A stretch of DNA of 64,000 nucleotides from Flectonema sp. DT1601. Its lineage: Eukaryota > Euglenozoa > Diplonemea > Diplonemida > Diplonemidae. A program made the position numbers and the translations under genes. Positions 43,851 to 51,442 of the stretch are shown piece by piece. Each line of letters starts with the position of its first letter. Position 1 is the stretch's first letter. The DNA lies in the NCBI GenBank assembly GCA_964019425.1, contig OZ025785.1:271501-335500 (forward strand), in the 5' to 3' direction. The notes under the pieces are model-generated. The model made no database searches, was not told where the DNA came from, and was given only the letters and a program-made list of their open reading frames with translations.

Positions 43851-46679
43851 TCAAGTCTTAAAGAATGACCCCACCGCTTGTAGAACCTTTGTATGAATTG
43901 CTTCTGAAGAAAGCTTACCAAGAGCAATTCGTGAGGGGCCATCTGCCGGGTTGAGAGCAGATCTAATGTATTTAATTGTAAATTCCAGTCTTCTGATTGT
44001 CAACCAGTCGGATACAGCTAAAACTAGATCGTTCAAAATCTTATTCTTGAGACATTGTTTCTTTCGAACTGCTCCCATTACAGATGTATTGTCCACCCTT
44101 ATATCAAGTTTTAATTTTCCTAAACTGCGATTGTCCAATGCCCTTAATGTGTTCAACAATGCTTTTGCTTCTAATACATTTATATGAAGACCCTTTTCCT
44201 TCTTCCAAACATCTCCTACTACAGTTAATTCTCCAGACGGTTCGACAATTACACCTCCCCAACCTTCCAACGAAGCATCAACAAAAACTGTAAGCATTCT
44301 CATCTTCGAAGACACTTTTTTATTAATAATCCGCTCTGTTGAAGCACCATTAATCCACTTCTCTAATTCTAATTGAATCGATCTAGGTACCGAAACTAGA
44401 CTGTCCAAACTAACAATGCCTCGGTTGATTTTGTTTATGATTCTTCTAATAAACTTAAGTGAGAACCAAAACCTACCTGGCGATACTCCTGACACAGCAG
44501 AGGCATGCATTAACCTTCCCATTAACGACTCCAATTCACTTGCTGTGATTTTTGAAAGTCTGGCACCAAAAATTTTCTTCTTCAACCTGTCAGCAATTAC
44601 AACCGAATTCCGCAAGTGATCGAACTGAACACCAAGAAAGTCATAACTTGCTGACAAATCAAACGAGTCGGCTTGTTTCCAAGTTGCTGATGCTTTAGTT
44701 GCAACTTCATCAAGCTCTTTGGTTCTAGTTTCAGTATTCTCTCTTGACCCAGAGTATCGAATGTTGTCAATCCAAACATCGATTCTGACATCGTTAATTG
44801 CTAATTCCGACTTCACGTAGTCTGGATGACCAGCTATGGTTGCTGCTAGACTATGCATTATTTCTGGGGCACATGAATGACCCATCGGCAGTCTTGAGAG
44901 CTCATACCAGTGATCGTCATCGGTCTTGAATCTGAAATACTTCCTTGCATCAAGCGGTATCTCGACCTGGTAAAAACCAGTTCTGAAATCTCTACCACTT
45001 GCGCATTCAGTCAAGGATGCATCCAAGTACCTGGATATGTGTTCAAGAGGAACATCAGCAACATATCCTTTCTTCACCAGTAATTCATTGGCCTGCTTAG
45101 TCCAGAGTATAAACCTCTGACGCATACCAGTCGGCTTCTGTTCAATAACAGTGAACGGAACATTATTAAAAACTTCTCCCTTTGATGCCCTATTTGCAAT
45201 TCCGTTTGCTACTAACAGCTCAGCATGTGAACGAGAGAAAGTACTTCCAAGAGTAAACACATCTAAATCAGAAGATAAATCAAGAGGAGTAAAATGATGA
45301 ACTTCAGGCGAACCTGTGAAACTGCTATTGCGGCTTACTCTCTTTGGGTAAAATGTTAAATCCCACACAAAATTAAATCTTTCTAGTCGCTTTTGCGACA
45401 TCCGCCCCTTAATAAATGAAATTGACATCGGTTCTATTTTCGTTACATGCAATGGCGATTCCTTTTCCTGCGCTGTCACCGGCAGCCTCGACCGCTTTGG
45501 TCTTCTACATATATTATGCTTCCTCACAACAAATTTGTTATTTCGCTCGTTCTCAGCGCATGAGCCATGTCCACTGGGTTTCCTCCATATCTTATCGTGA
45601 CTGCTGAGAACGGATCGTTCTTCGATGAATGCTTCAGCAGCCTTCCCAACACAATCTCGTCGACTACTTCGCCGATCGACATTAATCCCATTATATGAGA
45701 AATCGCGCCCCTTTTTATTGAGTGGGCTGAATATTTTTCCATGCCCTTTTCCTTCTTCCACATTGCATCGAGACCTCTCGTCGTCACCTTTGTAAGACTC
45801 ACGAAATCTCCCATCACCTGCAGACCCTGTGCAATCTCCAGAGTAAGAAATCCCTTTATCACTACCCATCTGGACGGCCTGAATGGATCTTCCCTTCGCC
45901 CCTTCGGGACATCCCACCAGTCTACAACTATTTCCTTCGCAGAAATGGAAATAAAATTCTGCTTCCCCAGTTTCCATACTTCTCCCCATCTTGCTGCCGT
46001 CTTCCACGCGATCAGTAAACCAGTCCTTAGGTTCACATCTTGTCTCATCGACCATGCAATCAAGCTGGGGCGATCTATTGGTTTTGCTTGTTCCAACGGA
46101 ATCGCCGCTCCGTCTGCTCTCAACGCCGCTGCTAATTGTTTCAATGTCTCGTTCGCCAATCCCATTCTCTTTAGCATTCCTGAAAAGGCTTTGGCGTACG
46201 CTAGCATTCCCTGCTTTGACACCTTCGTCGCCGTCACAAATAACGCTACCGTATCCTGGTTTACCGGGACGTCGTTCCGTTCTACCCAAATCAGCAGTCG
46301 GTCCCAAAGACACTGCCTGTTGCGCATCGTACTTTGAGCCCATATCCTCCCTGCTATCCGCTCCAGTGTCAGCAACGAATCGTTCAGATCCGATGTGAAC
46401 TCTTTGTTCCGTCCTTTTTGGATTCTCCTCACCTGATCTTCTATTTGATTTTTCATCAGGCTTCCAAATAGAGTCGAAACCTCGGCGCCTTCCGAACTCC
46501 TTATTTTCTCTCCCATCTCTATTATTCGGTCTGGAACAGATACTACTTCTTCTAACAACTTGCTTTTCTGGGAGGACACTCGCTTTTCTCCACCTGGACC
46601 TCCCAACTCCATCAATTTCGATAGAATTTCGCGGCTCCAACACCGCTTTACTTGCAACAAGGGGCTGGCCTCGGTTCAC
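43851..46679 (-). CDS. Reverse transcriptase / RNase H of the tyrosine-recombinase retroelement
   Basis: Fossil element part. The frame is 942 codons long, but its first 380 or so overlap the recombinase gene in another frame and may not be used. The recognisable RT starts near residue 400 (FVWDLTFYPKRVSRNSS) and includes DFRTGFYQVEI, YELSRLPMGHSCAP and VWIDNIRYSGS. RNase H motifs follow: VFVDASLEGWGG, NVLEAKALLNTL, IRVDNTSVMGAV and SALNPADGPSR. The order RT then RNase H at the 3' end fits VIPER/TATE-like elements. Looks whole. The true start is unknown. Confidence 0.82.
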   Translation of the reverse strand: MNRGQPLVASKAVLEPRNSIEIDGVGRSRWRKASVLPEKQVVRRSSICSRPNNRDGRENKEFGRRRGFDSIWKPDEKSNRRSGEENPKRTEQRVHIGSERFVADTGADSREDMGSKYDAQQAVSLGPTADLGRTERRPGKPGYGSVICDGDEGVKAGNASVRQSLFRNAKENGIGERDIETISSGVESRRSGDSVGTSKTNRSPQLDCMVDETRCEPKDWFTDRVEDGSKMGRSMETGEAEFYFHFCEGNSCRLVGCPEGAKGRSIQAVQMGSDKGISYSGDCTGSAGDGRFRESYKGDDERSRCNVEEGKGHGKIFSPLNKKGRDFSYNGINVDRRSSRRDCVGKAAEAFIEERSVLSSHDKIWRKPSGHGSCAENERNNKFVVRKHNICRRPKRSRLPVTAQEKESPLHVTKIEPMSISFIKGRMSQKRLERFNFVWDLTFYPKRVSRNSSFTGSPEVHHFTPLDLSSDLDVFTLGSTFSRSHAELLVANGIANRASKGEVFNNVPFTVIEQKPTGMRQRFILWTKQANELLVKKGYVADVPLEHISRYLDASLTECASGRDFRTGFYQVEIPLDARKYFRFKTDDDHWYELSRLPMGHSCAPEIMHSLAATIAGHPDYVKSELAINDVRIDVWIDNIRYSGSRENTETRTKELDEVATKASATWKQADSFDLSASYDFLGVQFDHLRNSVVIADRLKKKIFGARLSKITASELESLMGRLMHASAVSGVSPGRFWFSLKFIRRIINKINRGIVSLDSLVSVPRSIQLELEKWINGASTERIINKKVSSKMRMLTVFVDASLEGWGGVIVEPSGELTVVGDVWKKEKGLHINVLEAKALLNTLRALDNRSLGKLKLDIRVDNTSVMGAVRKKQCLKNKILNDLVLAVSDWLTIRRLEFTIKYIRSALNPADGPSRIALGKLSSEAIHTKVLQAVGSFFKT
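45524..46660 (-). CDS. Tyrosine recombinase of the retroelement
   Basis: Fossil element part. A 378-residue frame with an N-terminal helical core-binding-like region, then catalytic signatures of the lambda-integrase fold: Arg in KTAARWGEVW, His-x-x-Arg in SAHSIKRGA, His in LLKHSS and Tyr in TIRYGGNP. It would cut and rejoin DNA of a circular intermediate, which explains the insertion without target duplication. It overlaps the long RT/RNase H frame by its whole length and follows the gag-like frame by a few bases. Confidence 0.85.
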   Translation of the reverse strand: MLQVKRCWSREILSKLMELGGPGGEKRVSSQKSKLLEEVVSVPDRIIEMGEKIRSSEGAEVSTLFGSLMKNQIEDQVRRIQKGRNKEFTSDLNDSLLTLERIAGRIWAQSTMRNRQCLWDRLLIWVERNDVPVNQDTVALFVTATKVSKQGMLAYAKAFSGMLKRMGLANETLKQLAAALRADGAAIPLEQAKPIDRPSLIAWSMRQDVNLRTGLLIAWKTAARWGEVWKLGKQNFISISAKEIVVDWWDVPKGRREDPFRPSRWVVIKGFLTLEIAQGLQVMGDFVSLTKVTTRGLDAMWKKEKGMEKYSAHSIKRGAISHIMGLMSIGEVVDEIVLGRLLKHSSKNDPFSAVTIRYGGNPVDMAHALRTSEITNLL

Positions 46680-47578
46680 TTTTGACCTTTGCCAGCCCCC
46701 CCAACGTTTCCCTGATATCCATTACTAAAATTACTTCTATTCCTGAAATTATTTTGCGGATTCCAACTCCCCAAGCTTCTCCCCTTTCCTCCTTTTCCGC
46801 CCCTTTCGCTCTTCGCCTTCTTTTCTGCCTCGATTTCTGCCAGTTTTACTGCCTTGTCGAATGTCTTTCCTGACTTGACAAGTTGTTCAATTACATCTGC
46901 GCCGATTCGCTTCGTTAAATATTCCCATTTTAAAATGAGACATTCTAGCGATTTATTCATACTACGGATCAGCGGCTTTGAATGTATCCAATCCGTCGAT
47001 GTCTCTGACATCGCTTGGATGTTGTCTCTTACAACACCGAATGCGTGTTTTACTTCACGCACCTCCCTTGTTTCCAGCTTTCCGCTGTGTGCCGCCCAGT
47101 ACTTACTGTCGAGTTTGGCTATTAGCCTATCGGCATCGCCTCGTGCCAATATCTCCCTCCATTGCAACACGTTTGTTGCGTCTGCAGCCAATTCGAGCTC
47201 TATACACTCGATGTTTTCCGGCGTGAACGGACATACCTCCCCTCCTGTTTTCTTCCTCAACATATCGTCCCTCTGCTGGATCTGCACCTGACACATTTGC
47301 TGGTTCTGTGCCAGCAATGTTAACACACTCTGTAATGTGTCTCCGACCTGCGGTATGTGTTGCTGTGTTACTATTTGCGGTTGCGGTACTTGCGTTTGCG
47401 ATAACATAGTTGCTAATCTTAGTTCCATTTCTTCTACTTTGCGATTCATCATCTCAAACTTTGAGATATTCTCATTTTCCACACGTTGCGCCCACATATT
47501 CCAGTACACATCTTTCGATATCACATGTGCATTACTCGAATCCGACATGCGGAAAATCAAATGTTTCGTCAGCACCAA
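46676..47578 (-). CDS. Gag-like protein of the retroelement
   Basis: Fossil element part. Up to 300 residues. An internal Met (MSDSSNAH) 10 residues on may be the real start, since the first ten codons overlap the upstream frame. It has an N-terminal coiled coil (ENENISKFEMMNRKVEEMEL), a Gln-rich linker, a helical core with conserved Trp, and a basic Gly/Asn-rich tail (GGKGGKGRS...NNFRNRSNFSNG) suited to nucleic-acid binding. There is no CCHC knuckle. Position as first large gene supports a gag role. Confidence 0.65.
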   Translation of the reverse strand: MVLTKHLIFRMSDSSNAHVISKDVYWNMWAQRVENENISKFEMMNRKVEEMELRLATMLSQTQVPQPQIVTQQHIPQVGDTLQSVLTLLAQNQQMCQVQIQQRDDMLRKKTGGEVCPFTPENIECIELELAADATNVLQWREILARGDADRLIAKLDSKYWAAHSGKLETREVREVKHAFGVVRDNIQAMSETSTDWIHSKPLIRSMNKSLECLILKWEYLTKRIGADVIEQLVKSGKTFDKAVKLAEIEAEKKAKSERGGKGGKGRSLGSWNPQNNFRNRSNFSNGYQGNVGGAGKGQK

Positions 47579-47927
47579 TATGCTGATATACCCCCCGTAA
47601 CAAGCTAGTTTTTCTAGACAATGTTACTTTTACTTTTCTAATACCCCCCAAAATTTCCCTAGAGAGTAAACCGCAATACCATACCCATTCAGATTCGCCT
47701 TCGCGTCTCATCATATAAACCGCATCACTTCCGATTAATGCTGACGCATTTTCCGTCATCATCTCTACTGACATTTTCCTGCTCGGGTCCCAAAAAGTCC
47801 CCGCTTCCCCTATCGTGGCTCTTGGCGACTGAGCCCTTGCATTTCTCATCTCCTCCATAGTCACTGAGTCCAGGTCGATAGCCGCCTCGACATGCGGGAT
47901 CTCAACAATAGGTGGTGTGGAAGTCAT
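47532..47927 (-). CDS. Small upstream frame of the retroelement
   Basis: Fossil element part. 131 residues beginning MTSTPPIVEIPHVEAAIDLDS, with no recognised domain. It starts just after the outer A repeat and overlaps the gag-like frame slightly, so it may be the first coding frame. Function unknown. Confidence 0.5.
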   Translation of the reverse strand: MTSTPPIVEIPHVEAAIDLDSVTMEEMRNARAQSPRATIGEAGTFWDPSRKMSVEMMTENASALIGSDAVYMMRREGESEWVWYCGLLSREILGGIRKVKVTLSRKTSLLRGVYQHIGADETFDFPHVGFE

Positions 47928-47934
47928 TTTATCA

Positions 47935-48195
47935 AAAAAGATTAAAGTTTAAGTAAGTTCAATGAGGATTAAGCAAAATTTGCTAAGGAAAGGAATTAAT
48001 GTTTTAATTAATAATGTACTGATACAGAATAACATCTCAAACATAGTGATCACTTATGCAACGAGAGCTAAAAGATCGATATAGACATTCCTAATCCAAA
48101 GACTAGGGTGCAGAGTGCATTTCAGCTAAGGGAGGACCTTTTTCATTTTTCGTTCCGTTAGGACAGAAGAGTAATAAGTATAGAATAATTCTCGA
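47935..48195 (-). repeat. A repeat, outer copy, first part
   Basis: Matches 43096-43356 at a constant offset of 4839. Interrupted by LINE-A; continues at 55564. Confidence 0.92.
48187..48195. repeat. Target site duplication of LINE-A, left
   Basis: AATTCTCGA, repeated at 55555-55563. The undisturbed single copy is in the inner A repeat at 43348-43356. Confidence 0.92.
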
Positions 48196-48217
48196 TCGGT
48201 TTAAGGGACCACACGAA

Positions 48218-51200
48218 ATGCCTCCACGCGGCGGTCTCGGACGGCTGCGGCCGACAAAAAATTGTAGGGATGAAGCAAGAGGACGACCAGCTAACCGGAC
48301 GCTCTCTAGCAAACAAAGGAACAAGCTTGCTCACACGATCAACGGAAATGGGCCTAAGATAGAAGAAAGGGAAAGGCTGGACCGAGACAACACCCGGGTA
48401 GACCGGGGAGAAACGAGGAAGAAACCGGCGGAGAGGAGACTCAAGAAGCAGCAAGAGGACCAGGAGGAAGAGAGGAAGGAGCTGCTCAGCAAACATGAGC
48501 TCCTTGAAGCACAACAAAAGAAGCTGGACGAGCAGCACAGGCAGCAACAATTAGATCTCTTTCAGGAAAAGCTCCAACTGGAACAAGACTTGGAGGATCA
48601 CAAGAATCAACAAGTGGAGAAACAACAACTACTGGAACAACAACACCAGCAGCAGCAGCTTGAGCTTCACCAAACGAAGCATCAGATGCAACAGGAACTG
48701 GAGAACCAACAACAACAACAGCATGAAAAGCAACAACAGCAGCAACAGCAACTTGATCATCAAGTCCAACAGCAGCAGGAAATTCAACAGCAGCAGCAAC
48801 AGCAACTTCTTAAGTTCAAGGCAGACCTCCAACAAAAACAGGAGATAATCCTGAACCAACAGCAGCAACTCGAACAGCAGCACAGCAAGGAGAAGGATAT
48901 CGAGAGAGAGTCTCTCCGCAGGAGAAGATGTCAACTCGAGGAAGACCACCGTCAACAGCAACTTGAACAGTCCAGGATTCAACAGGAACTGCAACTGCAA
49001 CAGACAAGCCTGGAGGAAAAACAGCATCTGCTACAACAGCAATTTAATGTGGAATTGGAAAAGGGTAAACTGGAGTTACTGGACTTACAGCAACAACTGG
49101 AGAAGAAAAACCAGGAAGGTCTGAAGGAGCAGGAGGTGGCTCTACAGCTTAAACAACGGCTGCTTATCGAACAGCACAACAAGGAGAAGGAGGACGGGAA
49201 GCAGGAGTTATTGGTCCTGCAACAGCAACTAAGCGAGCAACGTCTGCATGATCAGCAGCAACAGCAACAGAGAAGCGAGGAGTTAAAGAAGCAAGAAGAA
49301 GACCTCGAACTTCAACGACTCCAACTGCAACGCCAGCAGGAGGATGAAATGGAGAAGGGCAGATATGAGCTCCAGAGTCTCAGGGACATGCTGGGTATGG
49401 AGTTTGAGGAACAGAAGACGTCACTAAAAATCCAAGGGGATAATCTTCGCCATCAGCAACAACAGCTCCAGCAACAACAGCAAATCTTCCAAGAAAAAGA
49501 AGAACGACTTGATCAGTACTACGTACACCAGCCTTATGCCACCGACACCAACTCCCACTACCAACTTCCTCAAGACCCCCGGTTTGATGAACTTCAGAGG
49601 GAGCTACGTCAGGAACGGGCTGAGAAAGGAGAACTTAGGGAGCTGCTGAAATCTCTTCAACACCAACTGAAGGAAATGACGCAAGAACTTAACTTGCAGA
49701 GAATGGAAGCTCAGGAGCAAAGGGAGGCTGCCAAGAAAGAGTCACTAGGAATGCAAGCCCGCTACCTGCAGGAATTACAAGCGGAGAGAGCTCAGGTGAA
49801 GGAGCTCAATCACTTGAGGGCGGATGAAGATGATGTTGCGATGGCAGTCGTACAACGGGAAGTCGCATCGGATGAGAATCTCCATCTGAATATGATGCGT
49901 GAACTGGAAGGGGACAGGAAAAAGAGCTCGAAGGTAATTACTGAAGCTCAACTGTCTGAGAGGGAGGGTCTTAGGACTCAGATGACGAAGGAGGAGGGTA
50001 AGCTTGCACTCGTTCAAGGCAAGTTCGAAAATGATGCCCTGAAGGAGGAGGCTTTGGTGACGAGACTGGAGCTGGTGCCGGAGTACTGGCCGGATAACAT
50101 GGTGTTATCAGAGGCTAGCTACAAGGCTGGTGGGAGAGGAGTGTACCTCACAACCACGAAGGAAGTAAGAAGGAGAATGGCTGGGGCTGAGCTGGGTGCC
50201 TGGGAATCGCTGACCTTGGTCACGTTGTTTCCCCCTACGGATAAAGCGAAGGAAGTGCAGGTCGTGTTGAAGGTGAAGACTGACGATGGGGTGAAGAGAT
50301 CTCTGAGGAGGCTGTGGCTATCAGCCCTGGGTAGGGAGGTCCTCCCAAAAGGAACGGATATCAGTGCGACGGTAAGAACGAGGGAACTGGTTGCTCGGTT
50401 GGACAAGAGATGGGCCGAGGAGAAGAGATGGTTGGAGGTGAAGCGTTCTCCGATGAAACTATCCCAGGAACTGAAGAAGTTACCGGGGTACGTTGATACC
50501 TACAACGCTAGAGTAGGTGATCAACAAATAACGGTCATGCTGCGGGTAAAGGAAACGGAGGTGAAGAACTTCCTCAGGGAGTCAGGGAAGGAGGGCACCT
50601 TTACCAAAGAAAGAGATCACCTGGATGAGAAGGCAGTGAAGGCATCTGTTCTGTGGTTGCCGAAGGATGACACCCTCAGTTTGGCGAGAGACAAGGCGGA
50701 AGAAGTTGAGGGAGGTCTAGGGTTAGTGCTTAACGAGTATGGCCTTGGTATAAGGGTTAACAGTTGGCATGAGAAGGCTGCGAGGGAGATGTTGCACCTG
50801 CCGGCGAAACTTCCGGAGACCAGGATCTCGGGAATCCCAATAGGAACTTCGACGGATGAAGCGGTGAAATACCTCATCTCGAGGGAAGGATGGGAGGTGA
50901 GGAAGATGAAGGATGGTGTTCGGAACGGGATGCGGTGGATGGTCGTGCGTGGTCCCGAGAGGGATGGCGAGACTGTCACCATCGACGGAGTCCTTTGTCT
51001 ACTCGAGCCGATGAAGAAGAAGGTGGTTGCTCCTGTGAAGTCGGTCAAAGTAGCCCCGAAGGTGAAGGAACAGAAGCCGGAAAAGCGAAGGGATCCTTCG
51101 GAGGGCACGGACAAGTGGTATACGCGTGTGGAATTCATTGCGTACCACGGTAAGAAGAAGGGAATCCGTCTGTGGGGGGAGGCATCGCAGAACGCACAGG

Positions 51201-51364
51201 AAGCTTCGGTGAAGCTGGAATCGGTATCGACCCCTGAACAGCAGAAACAGAACAAGAAGGAAAAGAATACACCTCCAAAGAATGATGAACGGAAGAAGTG
51301 TTCAGTCGAGGATAGACTGGAACGTCTTGAGCGTCTGCTCTTGTCGCTTGTAGGGAGCAAGTGA
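48218..51364 (+). CDS. LINE-A ORF1: Gln-rich coiled-coil protein
   Basis: 1048 residues. A basic N-terminus (1-75) is followed by a very long Gln/Glu/Leu-rich coiled coil (about 80-540) with many QQQQ runs and CAA/CAG codons. After it, about residues 600-900, comes a mixed alpha/beta-looking part (LELVPEYWPDNMVLSEASYK, VLKVKTDDGVKRSLRRLW, ISGIPIGTSTDEAVKYLI) that could hold RRM-like folds. The tail is Lys-rich and ends in a short Leu zipper (RLERLERLLLSLVGSK). There is no CCHC knuckle, unusual for this group, and it is far longer than most LINE ORF1 proteins. It probably coats the RNA and multimerises. It ends at TGA 51362-51364, in the same frame as ORF2. Confidence 0.88.
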   Translation: MPPRGGLGRLRPTKNCRDEARGRPANRTLSSKQRNKLAHTINGNGPKIEERERLDRDNTRVDRGETRKKPAERRLKKQQEDQEEERKELLSKHELLEAQQKKLDEQHRQQQLDLFQEKLQLEQDLEDHKNQQVEKQQLLEQQHQQQQLELHQTKHQMQQELENQQQQQHEKQQQQQQQLDHQVQQQQEIQQQQQQQLLKFKADLQQKQEIILNQQQQLEQQHSKEKDIERESLRRRRCQLEEDHRQQQLEQSRIQQELQLQQTSLEEKQHLLQQQFNVELEKGKLELLDLQQQLEKKNQEGLKEQEVALQLKQRLLIEQHNKEKEDGKQELLVLQQQLSEQRLHDQQQQQQRSEELKKQEEDLELQRLQLQRQQEDEMEKGRYELQSLRDMLGMEFEEQKTSLKIQGDNLRHQQQQLQQQQQIFQEKEERLDQYYVHQPYATDTNSHYQLPQDPRFDELQRELRQERAEKGELRELLKSLQHQLKEMTQELNLQRMEAQEQREAAKKESLGMQARYLQELQAERAQVKELNHLRADEDDVAMAVVQREVASDENLHLNMMRELEGDRKKSSKVITEAQLSEREGLRTQMTKEEGKLALVQGKFENDALKEEALVTRLELVPEYWPDNMVLSEASYKAGGRGVYLTTTKEVRRRMAGAELGAWESLTLVTLFPPTDKAKEVQVVLKVKTDDGVKRSLRRLWLSALGREVLPKGTDISATVRTRELVARLDKRWAEEKRWLEVKRSPMKLSQELKKLPGYVDTYNARVGDQQITVMLRVKETEVKNFLRESGKEGTFTKERDHLDEKAVKASVLWLPKDDTLSLARDKAEEVEGGLGLVLNEYGLGIRVNSWHEKAAREMLHLPAKLPETRISGIPIGTSTDEAVKYLISREGWEVRKMKDGVRNGMRWMVVRGPERDGETVTIDGVLCLLEPMKKKVVAPVKSVKVAPKVKEQKPEKRRDPSEGTDKWYTRVEFIAYHGKKKGIRLWGEASQNAQEASVKLESVSTPEQQKQNKKEKNTPPKNDERKKCSVEDRLERLERLLLSLVGSK

Positions 51365-51442
51365 CTTGACGGGCGGGATTGGGCGGAAACGCGAAGGCGT
51401 CTTCTGCTACTGGCGGGTGACGTAGAGAGGAATCCGGGACCG
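51362..51442 (+). promoter_or_regulatory. In-frame TGA plus 2A peptide joining ORF1 and ORF2
   Basis: ORF1 stops at TGA (51362-51364), followed by CTTG, close to the UGA-CUA-G context of efficient read-through. The same frame then stays open for 26 codons ending RRRLLLLAGDVERNPGP (final Pro codon 51440-51442), a canonical 2A motif (D-V/I-E-x-N-P-G-P with a Leu-rich lead). 2A sequences make the ribosome skip the Gly-Pro bond. ORF2 has no in-frame ATG until 51659, inside the endonuclease. Read-through followed by 2A skipping would release ORF2 starting at this Pro. Confidence 0.85.

Noticed and set aside
48629-49027. Leucine-rich antisense frame opposite the Gln-rich coiled coil
   Set aside because: A by-product of CAA/CAG runs read backwards; several antisense frames are open for the same reason.
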